Origin: Verrucomicrobiota bacterium
GTDB lineage: Bacteria; Verrucomicrobiota; Verrucomicrobiia; Chthoniobacterales; Chthoniobacteraceae
Assembly (NCBI GenBank): GCA_009885995.1
Contig: VFJQ01000085.1
Location: 1 to 49,068, forward strand
Length of the DNA stretch: 49,068 bases
Direction of reading: 5' to 3'
Shown here piece after piece: positions 1 to 8,530 of the stretch. The notes below the pieces were generated by a model. That model was not told the DNA's origin, ran no database searches, and saw nothing but the letters and a program-made list of their open reading frames with translations. Each line of letters opens with the position of its first letter. The stretch's first letter is position 1. Both the position numbers and the translations under genes were made by a program.

Positions 1-48
1 CAGCAACAGCGGCGTGTCGTGGTCAATGTTGACGAAGCGGGCGGGCAT
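1..48 (-). CDS. Transposase N-terminal fragment, IS1182-like (partial at window edge)
   Basis: Sixteen codons read leftwards off the window edge, beginning MPARFVNIDHDTPLLL. This opening (aromatic residue, then a short Asp-rich stretch before 'TPLLL') is typical of IS1182/IS5-type DDE transposases, which catalyse cut-and-paste movement of their own element. Only the start is visible, so catalytic residues and inverted repeats cannot be checked. The upstream bases (49-270) hold no recognisable gene. It borders an accessory stretch of small unusual genes, which fits a mobile-element boundary. The family call rests only on the N-terminal motif. Confidence 0.6.
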   Translation of the reverse strand, partial: MPARFVNIDHDTPLLL

Positions 49-270
49 CCCCTTTCAACCCGCAACGTCGCGCAGTCGTGGACGGAAAGTCCGACAGGCT
101 GCTAGCGCGGCGCCCGCTGACGGGGCGCTCTTGCGCGCCGCGGCGGCTTGTTCGTAGGCGTCGAGCTTTTGCTGCCGCTTCGCGGCTTCGTCGGGTTCGG
201 ACTGGGCTTTGCACACCGGAAGGTTGTGCTCGGCCCGACGGGTCAGACCATCCATCTTCGTGCCCCACCG

Positions 271-600
271 ATGAACCTTCCCAACGCGCATCTCGCTTTC
301 GTCGAGCCGGAGAAGATCACCGACTACTTGCTCAACCACGCGCACCGCTACGGCGCGAGCAAGGCGCGCTTTTTCGCTGGCTTCGGTTTCGACGCCGCGA
401 CTCTCGCGCAGGCGTTGCTCGAGCACGGGCGGCGGCACGAAGTCGCCAACGTGAGGCAGACGCCGTTCGGTCCACGCTACGAAGTCGAAGGCGAACTGCC
501 CGCGCCCGATGGCCGCGCGCCACGCGTCCGGACGGTCTGGCAAGTGGATGCCGGCGAGATTGCGCCGCGTTTGATTACCGCCTACCCTCTCGACGCATGA
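271..600 (+). CDS. DUF6883 domain protein
   Basis: A 109-residue protein starting MNLPNAHLAFVEPEKITDYL. The pattern 'LPNAHLAFVEPEKITDYLLN', then 'KARFFAGFGF', then a C-terminal 'RTVWQVD ... PRLITAYP' matches the DUF6883 family as I know it; such domains occur alone or at the end of polymorphic-toxin-like proteins, and no reaction is established. The frame stays open further upstream, but the ATG at 271 begins exactly where family similarity begins, so I chose it. The stop overlaps the next start (ATGA at 597-600), so the two genes are very likely co-translated. The pair sits next to a transposase fragment and decayed DNA. A toxin/immunity role is only a guess. Confidence 0.75.
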   Translation: MNLPNAHLAFVEPEKITDYLLNHAHRYGASKARFFAGFGFDAATLAQALLEHGRRHEVANVRQTPFGPRYEVEGELPAPDGRAPRVRTVWQVDAGEIAPRLITAYPLDA

Positions 601-830
601 AGATTCGCGAACACGACTGCGTAGTGCTCACCGCAGACCTTCCCGGCGAGAAGTTGCAGGCGGGCGATGTCGGCACGGTCGTCCACATCCACGGCGAAGG
701 CGCGGGCTACGAGGTCGAATTCATGACGCTCACCGGCCAGACGGTCGCCGTCGCCACCGTCCTGCCCGCGCAACTCCGGCCCGTGAGCCAGCGCGATGTG
801 TCGCACGTCCGCGAACTGTCCGCGGCCTGA
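597..830 (+). CDS. DUF4926 domain protein
   Basis: A 77-residue protein, 'MKIREHDCVVLTADLPGEKL', followed by 'AGDVGTVVHIHGEGAGYEVE' and ending near 'LPAQLRPVS'. This is the compact all-beta pattern of DUF4926, which resembles a small SH3-like barrel (hydrophobic strands, 'GDVGTVV' turn, 'YEVEF'). Function is unknown. The ATG overlaps the DUF6883 stop, giving strict translational coupling. From memory these two families often occur as neighbours, so they probably act together. The C-terminal tail runs into repeat-like spacer, and the last residues may not be ancestral. No membrane segment or signal peptide is visible. Confidence 0.75.
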   Translation: MKIREHDCVVLTADLPGEKLQAGDVGTVVHIHGEGAGYEVEFMTLTGQTVAVATVLPAQLRPVSQRDVSHVRELSAA

Positions 831-1180
831 CGGTAGCACGCGCGCTTTGCCCGGCGTCGCCACTCCGGCCCTTCGGGCTGCCTTCGGCAGGCTGTCTCGC
901 TCCGCTCGGCTGAGCGCGTTTTTGAAAGCACCCTCGCGGCCGCAGCCCGCCATGCTTCGTGAAGCGAGTTCGCCTCCGGCGAAGTGCAGGCTCTCAGCAA
1001 GCGCGCGCAGCCGAGCGGAGCGCTGCTCATCGCCCGCGACGCCACTCCCACGACGGACACAGCCAGGCGCTTCATCCGGCTGAAAGTGCAGGAGCACTGA
1101 AAACCCATCCTCGCTCTCCACCCGCAACTCGATGCGCACTACGCGGCCACTACGACGGGAATCATCAAAAAACTTGAAGC
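831..1180. other. Gene-free stretch with inverted repeat
   Basis: About 350 bases without a convincing gene. A near-perfect inverted repeat pairs 898-918 with 1002-1022 (core CTCCGCTCGGCTG and its complement), with G+C-rich direct echoes between the arms. A minus-strand frame around 1065-1175 encodes a protein-like stretch (RFKFFDDSRRSGRVVRIELR), which may be the relic of a lost gene. The region looks like decayed, repeat-filled spacer between accessory genes. Confidence 0.5.
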
Positions 1181-1867
1181 GTGAGCACTTGCCCTCGCTG
1201 CGGTCGAAAGATCGAATTCCGAAGGATCGACGGACTGGTGAGGCCATTAGGTTGCGTCTGCGAATCCGAGCCGCGACAGACCTCGCAGGAAGCGGAGAGC
1301 TTTTGCAAACCGGCCGCGTGTCCAAACTGCCAAGCATCGGTGTTCTTCGTTCGCCACAATGGAGGCTCGGTCTGGTTCGACCCTCCTCTCGGCTCGCCTT
1401 GGCCGATCCACGGATGTTTCGACAAAGAGGCTGACGCCAAGGAGTTCACCCGCCTCCTCCGAAAGCACCGACGCGCGAGAAAGGAATGTCTCTGCCGGGT
1501 GCGGTTGTTTTGGGACCAGCCAGCGACTCGTGAAACGGGGATCGCTCTCGATCACCTCGACGGAGAACTGAGCGTGTGGAAAACGAAGGACCGCCCCTGC
1601 GAACCCCGGGTCGAGAGCTTAATCTTCCTCGATGAGGACGCTAAAACGATGGTGGGTGACCAAGGGAAATTCGCACTGAGCGGCCCTTGCCAGCCGTGCA
1701 AGGTCTACCAACATTGGTTCACTCTTTGGGAACTGGCTGAACACGTTCTCAGACAGCACCCCATGTGGACCTGTCCCTTTTGCCAGATGACGGTGGAAGC
1801 CCGCTTCCAACGCGAGCACGAGGTAGCCTTCCAGTGCGCCCTGCGGGCAGGATGGAGTCGGCCCTGA
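1181..1867 (+). CDS. Zinc-ribbon protein of unknown function
   Basis: A 228-residue protein with a GTG start, beginning STCPRCGRK after the initiator. It has three cysteine clusters: CPRC with a following GCVC (near residues 4-27), CPNC (about residue 48), and a C-terminal CPFC followed by His and Cys that could form a C2H2- or C2HC-type finger. A further CQPCKVYQH lies between them. These suggest a protein that binds two or three zinc ions. There is no signal peptide or membrane segment, so it is likely cytoplasmic. I do not recognise the family. No partner gene is coupled to it. Both flanks are accessory DNA, so it may have been acquired horizontally. The start is uncertain because no clear ribosome site is visible. 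Confidence 0.55.
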   Translation: MSTCPRCGRKIEFRRIDGLVRPLGCVCESEPRQTSQEAESFCKPAACPNCQASVFFVRHNGGSVWFDPPLGSPWPIHGCFDKEADAKEFTRLLRKHRRARKECLCRVRLFWDQPATRETGIALDHLDGELSVWKTKDRPCEPRVESLIFLDEDAKTMVGDQGKFALSGPCQPCKVYQHWFTLWELAEHVLRQHPMWTCPFCQMTVEARFQREHEVAFQCALRAGWSRP

Positions 1868-1949
1868 CCCTTCCTTCCTCGTTCCTAAACTGCCTGAGCC
1901 TGCCCCGATTCGGTGGACATGGAGGGGAAGAGCGGAACAACCTGATGAG

Positions 1950-2339
1950 TTGGAGACTGAGAGAGGAAGAGCGGCGTTTCCCCTCACTTTGCTGAAAGAT
2001 TCGCCGAAGCGCTCCGTATTCGTCCGGCATGAACAAATCATCACATATCGGCGCAGACGCGCCACGGATCGTGCGGTGAAGGAACATGAACCGGTCTGCG
2101 CGGCGTTTGCGGAACTCCTGACGGAAATGCGCGTGGCGGAGCACTGGTCGCGGGGCGATCTCGCCGAGCGGGCCCGCGTGGCGGAGGAGATGATCCGCAA
2201 GGTGGAACTGATGCTGAGCGTGCCCACGCTCGAGGTGGCCAAGCTGCTCTGCCGCGCGTTCCAGGTGCGGCTCGGTCCGGCGCTCGTGGAAGCGGAGCGG
2301 AGGTGCGGCGAATTCCGTGCCACGGGCAGACCATCATAG
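1950..2339 (+). CDS. Small helix-turn-helix-like protein
   Basis: The C-terminal 85 residues (from 'PVCAAFAELLTEMRVAEHW' through 'DLAERARVAEEMIRKVE' to 'LEVAKLLCRAFQVRLGPAL') follow the five-helix layout of Cro/C1-type DNA-binding domains, where an analogous segment contacts operator DNA. The match is by pattern only and the recognition helix is divergent. The open frame starts with TTG at 1950, but the domain begins after a GTG at 2076, which may be the true start; the first 42 residues look uncoded. The gene converges on pfkA, with a small hairpin between them. Probably an orphan regulator in an accessory patch. Confidence 0.45.
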   Translation: METERGRAAFPLTLLKDSPKRSVFVRHEQIITYRRRRATDRAVKEHEPVCAAFAELLTEMRVAEHWSRGDLAERARVAEEMIRKVELMLSVPTLEVAKLLCRAFQVRLGPALVEAERRCGEFRATGRPS

Positions 2340-2368
2340 TGGTCTTGGGACCGTCTGGAAGGCGTGGT

Positions 2369-2397
2369 CGCTCCGGTTTTTTCCTGCGGGCGGAGCG
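2369..2397. terminator. Hairpin between convergent genes
   Basis: CGCTCCG (2369-2375) pairs perfectly with CGGAGCG (2391-2397) across a T-rich loop, in the short gap between the HTH-like gene and the end of pfkA. A role as shared terminator is plausible, but there is no T-tract immediately after either arm. Confidence 0.3.
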
Positions 2398-2438
2398 CTC
2401 CGTGCCCTCACGCCGGTTTCTACCCTTGGAAGACCGAT

Positions 2439-3512
2439 TTAGTCCCCGAAGGACACGGCCATCGCGCGGGCGGTGGCGACCATCTGGCCGTCGGAGGGGA
2501 CGCGCTTGAGCTTGTGGACGGCGTGGCTGATCGGCACGCCGAGCACCTGGTAGTTTTGGTAGCTCACCATCTCGCCGAAGCGGCCTTCCGCGATGAGATC
2601 GACGGCGTGGACGCCGAAGCGCGTGCCGAGGATGCGGTCGAGCGTGGTGGGATTGCCGCCGCGCTGGAGGTGGCCGAGCACGCAGCAGCGCGTTTCCTTG
2701 CCGGTGCGCGCGGCGATCTCGGCGGCGACCTGTTCGCCGATGCCGCCGAGCTTGTATTCGCCCGAGCCGGCCTTGCGATAAAGCTCGCCGCGATCGTGCG
2801 GGTGCGCGCCTTCGGCCACGACGACGAGGGTGCTGAGCACGCCGTCGGCTTCGCGCTTCCGGACGGCTTCGGCGATCTTCTCGTAGTCGAAGGGAATCTC
2901 GGGGATGAGGATGACATCGGCGCCGCCGGCGAGCCCGCCGTAGAGCGCGATCCAGCCGGCGTGGCGGCCCATGACTTCGATGACCATAACGCGCTTGTGG
3001 CTCGACGCGGTGGTGTGCAGGCGGTCGAGCGCCTCGGAGACGAAGGCGACGGCGCTGTCGAAACCGAAGCTGGTGGCGGTGGCCTCGAGGTCGTTATCGA
3101 TGGTCTTCGGCACGCCGATCATGGGGATGCCGGCTTCCTGCATTTGCAGCGCGGTGCTGAGCGAGCCGTCGCCGCCGATGGCGATGAGGGCGCCGATGCC
3201 GAGTTGCTGCACGGTGACCTTGGCGCGGTCGATGATCTCGTCGGGAATGCGCGCGACGGATCCTTCGCCGACCTTGGCGACGAAGTGGCCGCGGTTGGTC
3301 GTGCCGAGGATGGTGCCGCCGAGTTGCATGATGCCGGCGCAGCGTTTCACATCGAGCACTTCGTAATTGGCCGGCGGGAGCAGGCCCTCGAAACCGTCGT
3401 GAAAGCCGAGCACTTCCCAATGCCGATTGGTGGCGGCGCGGACGACGCCGCGGATGACGGCATTCAGCCCGGGGCAATCGCCGCCGCTGGTGAGGACTCC
3501 GATGCGTTGCAT
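2439..3512 (-). CDS. pfkA: 6-phosphofructokinase
   Basis: A 357-residue cytoplasmic glycolytic enzyme that phosphorylates fructose 6-phosphate to the 1,6-bisphosphate. The start at MQRIGVLTSGGDCPGLNA places the nucleotide-binding TSGGD loop at the N-terminus. Other signatures are GGDGS, the catalytic PKTIDND, and MGRHAGW in the sugar-binding region. Phosphoryl-donor residues are mixed: Gly in GGDG is the ATP-type residue, while Lys in PKTIDND is typical of PPi-type and group III enzymes. I expect ATP use, but donor choice should be measured. The start base overlaps the last base of the upstream dac stop (TAATG), so it is coupled to dac, and ppk1 lies just before that, giving a likely ppk1-dac-pfkA unit. 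Confidence 0.93.
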   Translation of the reverse strand: MQRIGVLTSGGDCPGLNAVIRGVVRAATNRHWEVLGFHDGFEGLLPPANYEVLDVKRCAGIMQLGGTILGTTNRGHFVAKVGEGSVARIPDEIIDRAKVTVQQLGIGALIAIGGDGSLSTALQMQEAGIPMIGVPKTIDNDLEATATSFGFDSAVAFVSEALDRLHTTASSHKRVMVIEVMGRHAGWIALYGGLAGGADVILIPEIPFDYEKIAEAVRKREADGVLSTLVVVAEGAHPHDRGELYRKAGSGEYKLGGIGEQVAAEIAARTGKETRCCVLGHLQRGGNPTTLDRILGTRFGVHAVDLIAEGRFGEMVSYQNYQVLGVPISHAVHKLKRVPSDGQMVATARAMAVSFGD

Positions 3513-4420
3513 TATTTCGGGGCCTTCCATTTGGCGGGCCGGCCGGCGGCGGCCCATTGGTCGTAGAGTTGCCAGCCCTTCTGCATGAGCCCATTGGCGA
3601 CGCCGAAGCGATCGCTGCTGCCGAGGACGACGACGGTGAGTCGGCGCGGGGTGATCAGCACTTGCTCGCCTTTCTGCTCGCTGATGGGGGTCTTGGCGCT
3701 GGAGATGATGAGGCAGCCACCGGCTTTGTTGGTCTGGCCGGTCTTGACGCCGTCGATGCCGCCGACGCCGAGCAGTTCGTTGGTGTTGCGCAGGAGATAC
3801 TGCGACTCTTCACCGCTGGCGGTCTGGTAGTTGATGCGGCGTTCCTTTTGCGAGACGAAGAAGCGGAAACCCGGATGCTTCATCGCGTAGCCGGTGAGCT
3901 TCGCGAGGTCTTCGGCGGTCGAGTAGGGGTAGGGCTTGGTGTCGTCGAGGCCGTGCGGGTTCGTGAAGCGCGTGGACTTCATCCCGGCCTCGTGGGCGAG
4001 GGCGTTCATCTGCTTCACGAAGCCGGCGACGCCGCTGCCGTCGAGCGCGCGGCCCACGTGGTCGGCGATGGTCTCGGAGGCGGCGTTGTCGCTCTGGAGC
4101 AGCGCGGCGTAGAGCAGGTCGCGCAGTGTGGCGCGGTCGCCCGTGGTGAAGCCGACGCCGGCTTGCGCGCCGAGGTTCATCGCACTCTGCGGCACGGTCG
4201 CGAACTGGCCGAGGTCGGCCTTCGTCGCCTCGGCCCAGTCGATCGCGACCATCGCGGTGGCGATCTTGGTGAGCGAGCCGATCTGGAGTTTTTTTCCCGG
4301 CGAGCCGCTCTGGAGGATGGTGCCGGTGGTGCTGTCGGCCACGACCCACGCGGCGGTGTCGGCGGAAATGGCAGCCGCTGGGCAGAAGAGGATGCAGGTG
4401 AGCAGGGCGAGATAACGCAT
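3512..4420 (-). CDS. D-alanyl-D-alanine carboxypeptidase (PBP5/S11 type)
   Basis: A 302-residue exported enzyme that trims the terminal D-Ala from peptidoglycan stem peptides. A signal peptide covers roughly residues 1-20 (MRYLALLTCILFCPAAAISA). The penicillin-binding active-site motifs are all present: SLTK at 49-52 (Ser49 nucleophile), SDN at 110-112, and KTG at 226-228. The protein ends soon after the catalytic domain, near 'KGWQLYDQW', without the long C-terminal domain and amphipathic anchor of E. coli PBP5, so it is a short DacD/DacF-like form. I used the ATG directly before the signal peptide rather than the longer frame. It lies between ppk1 (62-base gap) and pfkA (1-base overlap). 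Confidence 0.9.
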   Translation of the reverse strand: MRYLALLTCILFCPAAAISADTAAWVVADSTTGTILQSGSPGKKLQIGSLTKIATAMVAIDWAEATKADLGQFATVPQSAMNLGAQAGVGFTTGDRATLRDLLYAALLQSDNAASETIADHVGRALDGSGVAGFVKQMNALAHEAGMKSTRFTNPHGLDDTKPYPYSTAEDLAKLTGYAMKHPGFRFFVSQKERRINYQTASGEESQYLLRNTNELLGVGGIDGVKTGQTNKAGGCLIISSAKTPISEQKGEQVLITPRRLTVVVLGSSDRFGVANGLMQKGWQLYDQWAAAGRPAKWKAPK

Positions 4421-4482
4421 GGTCGGAAAAACGAGCGCGCAGTGTATGGCGCGAGGGCGTCGCGGCAAGGGACGATGCCAGC

Positions 4483-6621
<2,139 letters not shown>

Positions 6622-6739
6622 CGTCGCGAGTTTCGCGCGCGGCTCGGCGAGTGACGAGTGGAAAGACGCGTGAGCCGCGAGCCGCGGAGAAAATGATTGC
6701 TCGGGCGTGCTTCGGGCATCACATCCCAGTCACGCCCAC

Positions 6740-6937
6740 ATGGCAGACGAACCGAAAAAGTCCTTCGAAGAAAGCTCCGGCGACAAGCAACTCAGCCTCG
6801 GCCAGGAGATCGTGGAGATGCTCCGCCACAACAAGAAGTGGTGGCTCATCCCGATCATCCTCGTGCTCGCGCTCTTCGGTCTGCTGCTGATCCTCGGCTC
6901 GACGGGTGCGGCACCGTTTATCTACACGCTGTTTTAG
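6740..6937 (+). CDS. DUF5989 small membrane protein
   Basis: A 65-residue protein: a charged N-terminus (MADEPKKSFEESSGDKQL), an amphipathic 'EIVEMLRHNKKWWLIPI' and one strongly hydrophobic helix (IILVLALFGLLLILGS), ending AAPFIYTLF. This is the DUF5989 pattern, in which 'NKKWWLIPI' and 'PFIYTLF' are the conserved blocks. Members are often next to exopolysaccharide or carbamoyltransferase loci; no function is established. It is transcribed away from ppk1 and converges on ugd, a sugar-nucleotide gene, which loosely fits an envelope role. I chose the ATG at the conserved MADE start rather than the longer frame. Confidence 0.75.
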   Translation: MADEPKKSFEESSGDKQLSLGQEIVEMLRHNKKWWLIPIILVLALFGLLLILGSTGAAPFIYTLF

Positions 6938-6953
6938 CGGACGATGACGCGTG

Positions 6954-7015
6954 GGCGGCTCGGCGAGCCATCCCTACCAGATTTCACGAGGTAGGACGCG
7001 CTGTCCCGGCGCGCC
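6954..7015. repeat. Palindromic spacer repeat
   Basis: An imperfect inverted repeat: 6954-6978 (GGCGGCTCGGCGAGCC core) faces 6990-7015, with GGTAGG and CCTACC at the inner ends. It lies between convergent DUF5989 and ugd, the usual place for such elements here. Confidence 0.55.
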
Positions 7016-7028
7016 GCGTTCGCGAGAA

Positions 7029-8354
7029 TTACGCTCCCGCCTTCGGCCCCGGACGACCGACGGCGTGGTAGGTGAAGCCGAGGTCGGCCATGGTCTGCGG
7101 GTCGAAGAGGTTGCGCCCGTCGAACACGAGCGGCGTGTGCATCTTCGCTTTCACGGCGGCGAAATCGACGTTGGCGAACTCCTTCCACTCGGTGGCGAGC
7201 AGCAGCGCTTCCGCGTCCGCCACGGCTTCGATCGGGGTCTTCGCGAGCTTCACTTTCGTGGGATCGACGAGCCCCCACTCGACGGCCTTTTCCGCGCCCT
7301 TCGGGTCGTAGGCGGTCACGTGCGCGCCCTCGGCGACGAGCTGGTTGATGAGCTCGATGGCGACTGAGTTGCGCACGTCGTCGGTGTCGGGTTTGAAGGT
7401 CATGCCCCAGACGGCGATTTTCTTGTCCTTCAGCACCCAGAGCGCGCTGCGGACTTTGTCGATGAAGCGGGTGAGCATCGTCGCATTGATCCGCTCGACT
7501 TCCTCCAGCAGCGTGAACGGCGTGCCGAGCTGGCGACTGATGGCGATGAAAGCCTTCACGTCCTTCGGGAAGCACGAGCCGCCGTAGCCGAGGCCGGCGT
7601 TGAGGAAGTTGCGGCCGATGCGCTTGTCGGTGCCGATGCCGTCGGCGACCATTTCCACGTCGGCACCGCTCGCTTCGCAGATGGCGCTGACGGCGTTGAT
7701 GTAGCTGATCTTGAGCGAGAGGAAGCTGTTCGCGGCGTGCTTGATCAGCTCGGCGCTGTTCACATCGGTGACGAGGATGGGCGCCTGGAAGGGCTCATAG
7801 ACACGCTTCATCAGGTCGGTCGCCTTTTGCGAAGCGGAGCCGATGACCACGCGGTCCGGGTTCATCAGGTCCGGCACGGCGCAGCCTTCGCGAAGGAATT
7901 CGGGATTCGAGACGACGTCGAACTCGGCGTCCTTGTTGTAGCGCTTGATGGTCGCCTCGACCTTCTCACCGGTCTTCACGGGCACGGTCGATTTATCCAC
8001 GACGACGCGATATTGCCCGGGCTTGAGCACGCCGGAAATCTCGCGGGCGACACGCTCGATGAAGGTGAGATCGACTGAGCCATCCGTCTGCGGCGGCGTG
8101 GGCACGGCGATGAAGATGATCTGCGAGTGATCGACGCCGTCCTCAATCGAGTTGGTGAAGCGAAGGCGCTTGGCGGCGACGTTCTTGTGGACGAGTTCCT
8201 CGAGCCCCGGCTCGTAGATCGGGATCTCGCCGCGCTGGAGCATATCGACTTTGCGCTGGTCGTTATCGACGCAGATGACGTGATGGCCGACTTCAGCGAA
8301 GCAGGCGCCCGAGACGAGGCCGACGTATCCAGAACCGATGATGCAGAGATCCAT
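7029..8354 (-). CDS. ugd: UDP-glucose 6-dehydrogenase
   Basis: A 441-residue cytoplasmic enzyme that oxidises UDP-glucose twice with NAD to UDP-glucuronate, a precursor for polysaccharides and LPS sugars. The N-terminal Rossmann loop is MDLCIIGSGYVGLVSGACFA, the substrate region has VVSNPEFLREG, and the catalytic Cys lies in GLGYGGSCFPKD. The C-terminal domain has the expected 'VWGMTFKPDTDDVRNS'. The start at MDLCIIG fits the family; the longer frame adds unconserved residues. It lies downstream of lptD on the same strand, separated by a palindromic repeat, so co-transcription is possible but not tight. Confidence 0.95.
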   Translation of the reverse strand: MDLCIIGSGYVGLVSGACFAEVGHHVICVDNDQRKVDMLQRGEIPIYEPGLEELVHKNVAAKRLRFTNSIEDGVDHSQIIFIAVPTPPQTDGSVDLTFIERVAREISGVLKPGQYRVVVDKSTVPVKTGEKVEATIKRYNKDAEFDVVSNPEFLREGCAVPDLMNPDRVVIGSASQKATDLMKRVYEPFQAPILVTDVNSAELIKHAANSFLSLKISYINAVSAICEASGADVEMVADGIGTDKRIGRNFLNAGLGYGGSCFPKDVKAFIAISRQLGTPFTLLEEVERINATMLTRFIDKVRSALWVLKDKKIAVWGMTFKPDTDDVRNSVAIELINQLVAEGAHVTAYDPKGAEKAVEWGLVDPTKVKLAKTPIEAVADAEALLLATEWKEFANVDFAAVKAKMHTPLVFDGRNLFDPQTMADLGFTYHAVGRPGPKAGA

Positions 8355-8433
8355 GAGAGAGGTGGTTAGGCTTTGAGGAAAAGGGCGGCGATGAAACGCC
8401 AGACCGTCGGGCTGGGCAAGGGGGATTTCGCAC

Positions 8434-8526
8434 ATGGAGCGCCGCCGTCCCGGCGGCCACGGCCATACTTTCCGCGCAGCGGGGCGTCTCGAAGGGAGGT
8501 GGCCGGCGAGGACGCCGGCGCTCCAT
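8434..8526. repeat. Palindromic spacer repeat
   Basis: ATGGAGCGCCGCCGTCC... at 8434-8460 is answered by ...GACGCCGGCGCTCCAT at 8499-8526. Each arm can also fold on itself. The element ends 5 bases before the lptD stop and may stabilise or end the lptD message. Confidence 0.65.
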
Positions 8527-8530
8527 CGGA

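Noticed and set aside
55..543. A 162-residue minus-strand open frame upstream of the transposase start
   Set aside because: Antisense to DUF6883 for most of its length. The part at 60-270 (EPDEAAKRQQKLDAYEQ) could be a remnant, but nothing supports a start or a family.
582..1337. A 251-residue minus-strand open frame over DUF4926 and the spacer
   Set aside because: Most of it is antisense or repeat-derived. Only about 35 residues near 1065-1175 look protein-like, so I note a possible relic but not a gene.
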